Source: Acidobacteriota bacterium (lineage in GTDB: Bacteria; Acidobacteriota; Terriglobia; UBA7540). From it: 7,393 bases of DNA. The number at the start of each line of letters is the position of its first letter. The stretch's first letter is position 1. A model generated the notes under the pieces. The model saw only the letters and a list, made by a program, of their open reading frames with translations, was not told the DNA's origin and ran no database searches. The DNA lies in assembly GCA_021789565.1 (NCBI GenBank), contig JAJYJL010000374.1, positions 1 to 7,393 on the forward strand, in the 5' to 3' direction. Positions 1 through 6,368 of the stretch are shown here, piece by piece. Made by a program: the position numbers and the translations under genes.

Positions 1-15
1 AATGAGAAGAGGTCC

Positions 16-20
16 GGAGG
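16..20 (+). promoter_or_regulatory. Shine-Dalgarno site of the TamB gene
   Basis: GGAGG ends 6 bases before the TTG at 27. It supports this rare start codon, because no ATG or GTG in the same frame lies nearby and the frame is closed by TGA at 3-5. Confidence 0.8.
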
Positions 21-26
21 GCGAAT

Positions 27-3000
27 TTGAGAAGTCTGAAATTGCCGAAGCTGGTTCATGGGCTGATCTATGCCGCCGGGGGGCTTCTTGCCCTTTGCGC
101 ACTGGTCATCGGCCTGGCCAGCACCGGGTGGTTCAGAAGCCTTCTCCAGCACCGGATTGAAGCCAGTCTGGCAGAGATGACCGGCGGGAAAGTTGTCATA
201 ACAGGGATGGATTTTCACCCCCTCGACCTCCGTGTTGATGCCCGCCGGCTGGTAATTCACGGACTTGAGAAGGAGACCGGGCGGCCGCTTTTCTCGGCCC
301 GCGACGTCACCGCGAGCGTCAGCCCAAAGTCCCTGTTACGCTTTCAGCTTTTACTCCGTTCCCTCCAGTGGCAACAGGCTGAACTTTACGTCCGGACTTA
401 TCCCGACGGATCGACGAACCTTCCGGGCGCCGCCGTCACACCCGGCAGCGGACAGGGACTGGAAGATCTGCTGAACCTGGGGATCGAACGCCTGACTCTG
501 AGCCACACTTCCGTGCATTGGAACAATCAGCGCATTCCCTTCCAGATGGCTGGACGTAACGTCGTAATCCAACTGCACATCAGCCAGCACCACCATTATC
601 TGGGCGCTATCGCATCGTCCGACGCCGTTTTGGGCTGGAAAAACAGGACGTTACCCCATCTCTCGTTCGCCACGACGTTCAGGCTTTCTGCCAACCAAGT
701 GCAGGTTTCCGGTTTAGCCTGGCAAATTGAAAACCTCCGCGGACACCTTGCCGGCACTTTCCGCTGGACACCGCAGCTTGCCGGAAATTTTGAATACCGC
801 ATCACGGGCGGCTTACAGGAACTTGCCCGGGCCCTCAAAATCACCCCGCTTGAAAGCGGTTATCTTTATGCTGACGGAAAGGGAACGTACGGCACGAAGG
901 GCTTTACGGCGGAGGGCCGCGTCCGGGCGCGTGATCTGAAGCTGAAGACTCCAGAAGTCAAGCCTGGCACCCTGAATCTTACCGCGGAATACGCCTTTGC
1001 CGGGGGCCGGTTGCGAATTCCGAACTTCACACTTGCGGAAATGAAAGCAAGAGCGCAAGGGGATGCCACCTTGTCCCTGGCAACGCGCCGCCCCCAGGCT
1101 GTTGTGCACAGTCAGATCAAACACCTGGACCTCAGCGCCTTGATGCAGGCAATTCCAGGCATTGCGAGGGCCATCGGGATTCTGCATCCCCGGGCCCTGA
1201 TGAGCGGCTCCCTGAATGCAACCTGGCGGGAATATTCCCAACTCGAAAGCCAGTTTGACCTTCAATTTAGTCCGCCAGAAGCACCGGCGCAGCCCGGACT
1301 CCCCCTGACCGGCCATGCCCAAGGGTCGCTCGACCTGGGACGCCAGGTTCTGCTCACGCTGCATGACGCTGAATTCTCTACTCCTCATTCTACCGTTGCA
1401 GCCCGGGGGGCTTTTGGCGACAACCGGTCTTCCATGACCGTCAAATTTGTGACATCAGATTTCGAAGAATGGCGCCCTGCGGCTGGAGTCCTGATCGAAA
1501 CCCGGAATCCCATGCCGGTGACGCTGCACAGCCAGGCGGCCTTTGCAGGCAATCTATCAGGGACCTTTTCAAACCCCGAAATCGAGGGCCAGCTCACCGC
1601 CGGAACCTTCAATTACGGCGGATGGCTCTGGGACAGTTTCCAGGCAGGCATTGTGATTTCTCCCCAGGCGGTCAGAGTCCAATCCGGACGGCTTAAGCTG
1701 GGCAATAGTTTGCTGACTCTGGACGCCGACATCGGCCTCATTGGATGGAAACTCGAACCCAACAGCACGGTCCGGCTGCACGTGACGGCGCAGGAAACCC
1801 CGTTAGCGGGTTTGCGCGCAGCCCTGAACGCGAAACCTCCCATGGAGGGCCTCGTCACCGGCCAGGTTCAAGCTGAGGGGACGGTTGAAAGTCTCTCGGG
1901 CCGCGGGCAAATTTCCGTTCACAAAGGTGAGTTCGCAGGGGTGCCGTTCGATTCCCTCTCGGCCGACATTCTGGCCACAAAATCCAACTGGACAATCCGC
2001 GGAATCAAGCTTGTGGAAGGCCGGGGACGGGCAAGCGGAAGCCTGCAGGTAAACCCCGTCCAGCGCACATTTTCCGCCAATGTACAGGGCCAGGATTTTC
2101 CGCTGGATCACATCCACTTGCTCAACTCCCAAAGGGCGGCACCTGAAAACAAACCCCAGGTCTCCGGTCTCATCAGCTTTGACCTGAAGGGTGGAGGGGC
2201 GTTTGATAAGGCGCGGCTGCACTCAAGCATCGAAGTTACCGAACTCGCCTGGAAAGGGCAGCCGCTGGGAAGCATCCACGGAGAGGCCGACTGGCAAGGG
2301 AGTCAGATTCAGTTGCAGGCCAAAGGAGGCGGAGGACAGGCGGGCCATTTTGAGCTTGCTGGAAATGTGGGAACACATGACAACTGGCCCTTGCATCTCT
2401 CAGGCCAGTACTCCAACTGGCGCCTGGATCCCTGGATCGAACAATTTTCCGGCCACACCATGGCAGCCGAGATTTCTGCCACTGGCTCCTTCTCCGTGGA
2501 TGGCCCGGTCAAGGGAAAGAGTATGCTGGCCGGAGACAGCCAAATCCAGCAACTGCAAATCAACTTCCCTTCCCTCATGCTTTCAAACAAAGGGCCGGTG
2601 GAGGTCAGGTACGCCGACAGCACCCTGGAACTCAAACAGTTTCGGCTGCGGGGACCCTCCACCAACTTTGAAGTGGGCGGGTCGGTCCACCTTGGGCACC
2701 CGCCTACGCTTGACATCTCCGCCAAAGGGCAGGCTGCCGCGACATTGGTCAGCCTGGTGGCGAGCGGTGTTCAGGCCACGGGAGAATCAGATCTGCAGGT
2801 GCGAATGCAGGGCTCGTTGGCCGAACCGCAATTGAGCGGTGAGATTCAGGTTAAGGATGTGGGACTTGGGTACACAGATTTCCCCTTCCGACTGAACGCA
2901 CTGAATGGAACCATCAAGCTCCAGGGAGAGCGGGCCGTCATCTCTTCGCTCAAAGGAAATGTCGGCGGAGGCGACGTCAACCTGACAGGCTTTCTGGTCT

Positions 3001-3986
3001 TGCAGGAAACGCCCCGTTACCAAATCCGGGCCGATCTCTCCCAGGTCCGTGTGCGCTATCCGAACGATTTCACATCCGTCCTGGAGGGCAGGCTGACCCT
3101 GGCTGGAACCACTGCGCAGGGCCAGATCAGCGGAAATATCACCGTTCGCAATCTCTTCGCGAATGAAAGTCTCAACCTTGCGGACCTTCTCTCCGGGCCA
3201 AAACTGTTTGGGGGGCCATCCGTGTCGCGCCCCTCCAATTTCGCATCAAGCATCAGCCTCAACGTGGGCCTGGCTTCCACCCGCCCAGTCAGGATTGAAA
3301 CTCATGATCTTCGCCTGGTCTCCGATATCGACCTGCATTTGCAGGGAACGCTGGCCAATCCCGTAGCCGTGGGCAACATCTACTTCCGGAGCGGTGATGC
3401 CATCTTTCGCGGTAATCGTTACACGCTGACCCGCGGCGACATCGCCATGACCAACCCGTTCCGGACTGAGCCCATCCTCGATCTGCAAGTCCGCACGCGC
3501 ATCGACAAGTACGACCTGACGCTTGAAGTCTCCGGGCCGACTGACCAGATTCGGCTCTCTTACCGGTCTGATCCGCCTCTGCCCACTTCGGATATCCTTT
3601 CACTGCTGGCGTTCGGGTACTCCAGGCGCCTCCAGGAGTTTGCTCCCGAAGCGAAGAACCCTTTCTCTTCAGCCAGCGCAAGCGCCTTGCTTTCCTCGGC
3701 CCTCTCCAGCCAGGTGACCGGAAGAATCCAGCGCCTGTTTGGAGTCAGCCGCATCAAGTTCTCACCTTCCAGCACCGAACTCGGTACCCTCGGAGGTCCG
3801 GTGCTCACCGTTGAACAGCAACTCTCCCCGGCCCTGACCCTGACCTACGAAACCAGCACGGCCAATTCTCAATACCGTGTGATCGAGTTTGAATACACCG
3901 TCAACCCGCGCATGTCCGTCCGGGGCTTCCGCGACCAGAATGGTATATTTGGCCTGGAATTAAAATTCCGTAAGCGCTTCAAGTAA
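27..3986 (+). CDS. tamB: TamB-family translocation/assembly module protein (AsmA-like repeats plus C-terminal TamB/DUF490 domain)
   Basis: This 1319-residue protein is predicted to be anchored in the inner membrane and to span the periplasm. TamB-family proteins work with Omp85 partners in outer-membrane protein assembly, and the wider AsmA-like group is linked to lipid transport. A single hydrophobic segment at about residues 11-31 acts as signal anchor. It is followed by an AsmA-like start (about 40-135) and a very long series of beta-rich, Gly-rich repeats without further membrane helices. The C-terminal third (about 915-1319) is typical TamB: a GSGDAIF-like strand with 'FRGNRYTLTRGDIAM' after it, 'DLTLEVSGPTDQIRLSY', and the hallmark SDPPLPTSDILSLLAFGYS at 1181-1199. 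The length suits TamB (about 1250-1500 residues). The start is TTG at 27: an in-frame TGA at 3-5 excludes anything longer, no other start codon lies between, and GGAGG sits 6 bases upstream. The family call is firm. The symbol is by family, since sequence identity to the proteobacterial protein will be low. The usual TamA/BamA-like partner is not visible. Confidence 0.93.
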   Translation: MRSLKLPKLVHGLIYAAGGLLALCALVIGLASTGWFRSLLQHRIEASLAEMTGGKVVITGMDFHPLDLRVDARRLVIHGLEKETGRPLFSARDVTASVSPKSLLRFQLLLRSLQWQQAELYVRTYPDGSTNLPGAAVTPGSGQGLEDLLNLGIERLTLSHTSVHWNNQRIPFQMAGRNVVIQLHISQHHHYLGAIASSDAVLGWKNRTLPHLSFATTFRLSANQVQVSGLAWQIENLRGHLAGTFRWTPQLAGNFEYRITGGLQELARALKITPLESGYLYADGKGTYGTKGFTAEGRVRARDLKLKTPEVKPGTLNLTAEYAFAGGRLRIPNFTLAEMKARAQGDATLSLATRRPQAVVHSQIKHLDLSALMQAIPGIARAIGILHPRALMSGSLNATWREYSQLESQFDLQFSPPEAPAQPGLPLTGHAQGSLDLGRQVLLTLHDAEFSTPHSTVAARGAFGDNRSSMTVKFVTSDFEEWRPAAGVLIETRNPMPVTLHSQAAFAGNLSGTFSNPEIEGQLTAGTFNYGGWLWDSFQAGIVISPQAVRVQSGRLKLGNSLLTLDADIGLIGWKLEPNSTVRLHVTAQETPLAGLRAALNAKPPMEGLVTGQVQAEGTVESLSGRGQISVHKGEFAGVPFDSLSADILATKSNWTIRGIKLVEGRGRASGSLQVNPVQRTFSANVQGQDFPLDHIHLLNSQRAAPENKPQVSGLISFDLKGGGAFDKARLHSSIEVTELAWKGQPLGSIHGEADWQGSQIQLQAKGGGGQAGHFELAGNVGTHDNWPLHLSGQYSNWRLDPWIEQFSGHTMAAEISATGSFSVDGPVKGKSMLAGDSQIQQLQINFPSLMLSNKGPVEVRYADSTLELKQFRLRGPSTNFEVGGSVHLGHPPTLDISAKGQAAATLVSLVASGVQATGESDLQVRMQGSLAEPQLSGEIQVKDVGLGYTDFPFRLNALNGTIKLQGERAVISSLKGNVGGGDVNLTGFLVLQETPRYQIRADLSQVRVRYPNDFTSVLEGRLTLAGTTAQGQISGNITVRNLFANESLNLADLLSGPKLFGGPSVSRPSNFASSISLNVGLASTRPVRIETHDLRLVSDIDLHLQGTLANPVAVGNIYFRSGDAIFRGNRYTLTRGDIAMTNPFRTEPILDLQVRTRIDKYDLTLEVSGPTDQIRLSYRSDPPLPTSDILSLLAFGYSRRLQEFAPEAKNPFSSASASALLSSALSSQVTGRIQRLFGVSRIKFSPSSTELGTLGGPVLTVEQQLSPALTLTYETSTANSQYRVIEFEYTVNPRMSVRGFRDQNGIFGLELKFRKRFK

Positions 3987-4086
3987 GCCGGGTGAGGGAG
4001 CGGCGATCAGCGCAGTAGCGAGGCCGCGATTCCAAAGAAGTTTGCAGGCACTGGACAAGCAGCGGAGCCAGGTAAGGAAACCCTTT

Positions 4087-4093
4087 GGGAGAG
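4087..4093 (+). promoter_or_regulatory. Shine-Dalgarno site of the CDF-like gene
   Basis: GGGAGAG lies 7 bases before the GTG at 4101 and favours that start over the in-frame ATG at 4131 (residue 11). The frame is open back to a TGA at 3993-3995 but has no other start codon. The 114 bases between the TamB stop and this gene show no clear promoter and no hairpin followed by a T run, so read-through from TamB is possible. Confidence 0.65.
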
Positions 4094-4100
4094 TAAATCA

Positions 4101-4754
4101 GTGAGTTCTTCAGACGAAACTGCGGATCAAATGCCGGCACAATTCAGCAGTCGCCATGTGACGCCCGGGGAGATGACGAGGCACATCCGGCGATTGCAGA
4201 TCATCACGCTGCTTTGGATGCTGGCCGAGTGCGCGATTTCGCTGGCGGCGGCATGGCGCGCCCAGAGTCCTGTGCTGCTGGCATTTGGCGCTGACAGCTT
4301 TGTGGAACTGATGTCGGCGCTCGTGGTGCTTCTTCAGTTTGTTCCGCGTTTCACCCTTAGCGAAGCCCGGGCCTCCCGGCTGGCGGGGATTCTTCTCTTC
4401 ATTCTGGCAGGCGTTGTCACTTTCGCGTCTGTGCTTGCACTCTGGCGGGAAGTGCAGCCGGAAACAAGCTGGATGGGCATCATCGTCACAACTGCCGCCC
4501 TCATCACGATGCCCGTGCTCAGCCATGCGAAGCGGAGGGCCGGCAAGGCGAGCGGCAACCCTGCCCTGAGCGCGGACGCCGTGCAATCCGCCACCTGCGC
4601 CTACCTGGCCGGCCTTACGCTCGCGGGGCTGGCGCTGAATGCGATGTTTCACACCCGATGGATTGATCCGGTGGCCGCCTTGGTGGCCGTTCCAATAATC
4701 TGCATGGAGGGCAGGAACGCCTTGCAAGGCAAGTCATGCTGCTGCCATGGGTGA
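4101..4754 (+). CDS. Small CDF-like cation transporter (membrane domain only, Cys-rich C-terminus)
   Basis: This is a 217-residue integral membrane protein with about six hydrophobic segments: roughly 33-52, 55-80, 93-114, 122-141, 158-182 and 188-203. The layout matches the membrane half of cation diffusion facilitators, which export divalent metals by proton antiport. Helix 2 carries FGADSFVELMSA, equivalent to the DxxxD metal-site helix of YiiP but with D65 and E69. Helix 5 carries SADAVQSATCAYLAG, where Q162 and C166 stand in place of the usual His and Asp. 'WIDPVAAL' (187-194) matches the ADP-containing start of CDF helix 6. The cytoplasmic metal-binding domain of full-length CDFs (about 300 residues) is absent; the protein instead ends SCCCHG, a plausible soft-metal ligand cluster. 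I recall short CDF-like proteins with DSxxE and QxxxC motifs, so this may be a known subfamily. The metal is unknown, and there is no metal-regulator gene beside it. GTG start. Confidence 0.78.
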   Translation: MSSSDETADQMPAQFSSRHVTPGEMTRHIRRLQIITLLWMLAECAISLAAAWRAQSPVLLAFGADSFVELMSALVVLLQFVPRFTLSEARASRLAGILLFILAGVVTFASVLALWREVQPETSWMGIIVTTAALITMPVLSHAKRRAGKASGNPALSADAVQSATCAYLAGLTLAGLALNAMFHTRWIDPVAALVAVPIICMEGRNALQGKSCCCHG

Positions 4755-4794
4755 ACCTGCGCAGAACCGTCCCTCAGACTATCTGCTGAATCTA

Positions 4795-5865
4795 TTAAAA
4801 CTTGACGCCCAGGCCCGTGCTCAGGATGAGGATGTTGCGCTGCGTTCCCGGCACAGGCCGGCTGAGAAACTGGTCGTTCAAACTGATATTGAAAGACAAC
4901 CGTTTGGAAATCGGAGCGTCCAGTGCGGTGAGAGAGTTGAACCTGTAATCTCCGGCGGAAGTAAGACTGGGATAAACATCAAGCCGGTGGCTGAGGGTCA
5001 AATGCTTCAAAACGGTTAACGCCACGTGTTCGCCCGCCAGCGCTTCCATTTCATTCCGCAGTTCCCCGGTTTCAAAACTTGTCCTGACGTAGGTGAGTCC
5101 GCCCTGGAAGCTCAAAGTGAAGTGGGGCTTTCGGATGACGTCCCGCCCAATGCCGCCGCCATAAGTCTGGCGCAACTGCAATTCCTGCGGTTGAATGTGG
5201 TCCCACTCCCCTTGAGCGAATAAGTAGTTGCGTGCACTCCCGCCGATAAACCAGTCCTGTCGCAGGACCGATGTCAGCGTGTTGGCCTTGGTGGTCACAC
5301 CCGACTGGGTAACAGTGGCAAAGGCCATGTTAAAACCAAAATGAGTTGCGCGGCGGGGCGGCAAGCCCGCCAGCGTCGGCTCAATCCGGCTGCTGGCAAA
5401 ATTGATTGAAAGCGATCGGGATGTCTGGCTGGACTGCTGAAGAACGTACCCGAGTGCACCCTGTCCCTTCCAATCCTGCCAGGGTTTCCGGGAGCCCGCA
5501 GGGTGTTCTTTCGCAAAGACTTTTGAGGGATAGACGGCCAGTACATCGCCTGCCTTCAGGGGGGTAAGGCCACTGGTTGTTTGCAGTTGCCAGATACCGC
5601 TGCCGGTGACAGAAAAAATTCCCTCGGGTCTCTGCCCGTTTTTGAGGACAACAACCACGCTCGATCCGGAGGTGAAACCTGCAATCTTGTCGGCGGGGAT
5701 GGTTAGCGTACCCATGCTTTTCGTTTCGAATATCATGCTGCCGCCCACCAGACGCTGGAAATCCCCGGCCAGGACGTTACCGTCCTTCAGGCGCAGCTTT
5801 TCCGCCCGCGAAAGAGGCGCGATGGCCAAAACAAGCAAGATCAGCACAAGTCCAATGCGTACCAT
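4795..5865 (-). CDS. DUF481 (YdiY-like) outer-membrane beta-barrel protein with N-terminal small beta domains
   Basis: This 356-residue protein is predicted to be exported to the outer membrane. It has a Sec signal peptide with hydrophobic core about 3-18 and a likely cut after SRA (residue 21). Residues 23-112 hold two similar SH3-like units, each starting with a 'LK(D/N)G...G(D/I)F' strand (about 24-35 and 73-84). They are followed by a DUF481 barrel from about 130. Family-like signatures are 'NYLFAQGEWDHIQ' (213-225) with 'GGGIGRDVI' after it, and 'YRFNSLTALDAPIS' (307-320) near the end. The last residue is Phe after alternating hydrophobics (STGLGVKF), the usual C-terminal barrel-assembly signal. 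DUF481 members such as E. coli YdiY are described as salt- or acid-induced outer-membrane proteins; the exact function is unknown. The ATG start has GGGAGG 7 bases upstream and gives a complete signal peptide. The gene converges on the CDF-like gene with 40 bases between stops. Confidence 0.88.
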   Translation of the reverse strand: MVRIGLVLILLVLAIAPLSRAEKLRLKDGNVLAGDFQRLVGGSMIFETKSMGTLTIPADKIAGFTSGSSVVVVLKNGQRPEGIFSVTGSGIWQLQTTSGLTPLKAGDVLAVYPSKVFAKEHPAGSRKPWQDWKGQGALGYVLQQSSQTSRSLSINFASSRIEPTLAGLPPRRATHFGFNMAFATVTQSGVTTKANTLTSVLRQDWFIGGSARNYLFAQGEWDHIQPQELQLRQTYGGGIGRDVIRKPHFTLSFQGGLTYVRTSFETGELRNEMEALAGEHVALTVLKHLTLSHRLDVYPSLTSAGDYRFNSLTALDAPISKRLSFNISLNDQFLSRPVPGTQRNILILSTGLGVKF

Positions 5866-5872
5866 TCATCAA

Positions 5873-5878
5873 CCTCCC
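5873..5878 (-). promoter_or_regulatory. Shine-Dalgarno site of the DUF481 gene
   Basis: On the minus strand GGGAGG is followed by 7 bases and then ATG (5865-5863). Another ATG at 5869-5867 is out of frame. Confidence 0.8.
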
Positions 5879-5923
5879 GTAACAATGTTCTGCTGACTCG
5901 GCCATATCGCCCCCCAGATTTCT

Positions 5924-5932
5924 AATATAACA
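5924..5932 (-). promoter_or_regulatory. Candidate extended -10 promoter element for the DUF481 gene
   Basis: The minus strand reads TGT-TATATT, an extended -10 pattern (TGn plus 5 of 6 matches to TATAAT). No good -35 hexamer lies 16-18 bases upstream, which extended -10 promoters tolerate. A start about 7 bases downstream would give a leader of roughly 50 bases before the ATG. It is the most AT-rich spot in the gap. Prediction by eye only. Confidence 0.4.
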
Positions 5933-6025
5933 GCAATGGAATCGATGCAGGAGGGTGGCAGGGTAGAGTTTGTTCAGAGACAGAGCGTTCAGCAGACAGG
6001 CCCTTCGAGTTGTGAGCCATGTCGC

Positions 6026-6045
6026 TCTTCACTCAATTGTGAAGA
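6026..6045. repeat. Perfect 7+7 inverted repeat, candidate operator
   Basis: TCTTCAC at 6026-6032 and GTGAAGA at 6039-6045 are perfect reverse complements separated by six bases (TCAATT). The dyad sits between the terminator of the propeller gene and the predicted promoter of the DUF481 gene, about 160 bases before the DUF481 start codon. Its size and spacing fit a dimeric repressor or activator site. It could also form a small hairpin, but no T run follows on either strand. Confidence 0.35.
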
Positions 6046-6076
6046 AGGTCAAATTACAGAAGTAGTGGATGGTGAG

Positions 6077-6121
6077 AAAAACCAAAGGGACTCATTCTCC
6101 ACAACCTGGAAGCGGAGTCCC
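6077..6121 (-). terminator. Intrinsic terminator of the beta-propeller transcript
   Basis: Read on the minus strand, GGGACTC (6121-6115) pairs perfectly with GAGTCCC (6093-6087). Part of the 21-base interior can pair further (TCC with GGA around a 7-base loop). The stem is followed at once by TTTGGTTTTT (6086-6077), a T-rich tail. It lies 22 bases after the TGA at 6146-6144 that closes the detached tail of the propeller frame, but almost 250 bases after the annotated TAA at 6369-6371. Confidence 0.7.
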
Positions 6122-6143
6122 GGTCTTGCAGCACGTCTGGCTT

Positions 6144-6350
6144 TCAAAAATCACGCCAGTTGCCGCGGAGTTCTGCGGGGACAGGCGTGACGCTGGCGCT
6201 GGCGGAATTGTTGCCAATCCCCACCGTCACCGTAACGGGGTCTGATAGTCCACTCAGGTCAACATGCTTGCCGTAGGCGGAAATCTGAAACTGATGGCGG
6301 CCAGGATATGGCGTTTGAACCTTACTCGATGTTTCGGTGGCTAAACCCGT
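6144..6350 (-). pseudogene. Detached in-frame C-terminal remnant of the beta-propeller gene
   Basis: Past the TAA of the propeller gene (6371-6369) and five codons, a TGA follows (6353-6351). The same frame then stays open for 68 codons to the TGA at 6146-6144. The translation reads like folded protein: after 'KVQTPYPGRHQFQIS' comes 'AYGKHVDLSGLSDPVTVTVG' and then 'IGNNSASASVTPVP', which looks like an Ig-like beta domain of a secreted protein. There is no ATG, no Shine-Dalgarno, and no GTG or TTG start before the middle of the domain, so it is unlikely to be an independent gene. Being in the propeller frame and ending just before an intrinsic terminator suggests it was the end of a longer propeller protein, now cut off by two stops or a small rearrangement. 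Alternatives are a remnant of a neighbouring gene, or sequencing/assembly error in the stop-containing stretch. Confidence 0.5.
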
Positions 6351-6368
6351 TCACGGACCCACGAGGGT

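Noticed and set aside
813..1388. 191-codon open frame on the minus strand inside the TamB gene
   Set aside because: It lies wholly antisense to a confidently coding region, has shadow-like composition (many Arg, Gln, Gly, Cys) and no recognisable domain.
2191..2835. 214-codon open frame on the plus strand inside the TamB gene
   Set aside because: Out-of-frame shadow: rich in Pro, Arg, Trp and Ser, with no fold signature, while the TamB frame is unbroken across it.
4000..4027. Nested hairpin (GCGGC/GCCGC around CGC/GCG) 14 bases after the TamB stop
   Set aside because: Outer stem only 5 bp around an 18-base interior, and not followed by a T run, so it is not a convincing intrinsic terminator.
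4110..4727. 205-codon minus-strand frame opposite the CDF-like gene
   Set aside because: His/Arg/Gln-rich shadow of a gene with clear membrane helices; no own Shine-Dalgarno or domain.
4747..5019. 90-codon plus-strand frame overlapping the end of the CDF-like gene and antisense to DUF481
   Set aside because: The opposite strand encodes the conserved C-terminal barrel ending in Phe; the plus frame has no recognisable features.
6048..6053. TTGACC on the minus strand as a -35 box
   Set aside because: No -10-like hexamer at 16-18 bases downstream (the sequence there is near AAGAGC).
5936..6190. 84-codon plus-strand frame in the regulatory gap
   Set aside because: No Shine-Dalgarno, composition unlike a folded protein, and it runs through the terminator hairpin, the dyad and the propeller tail on the other strand.
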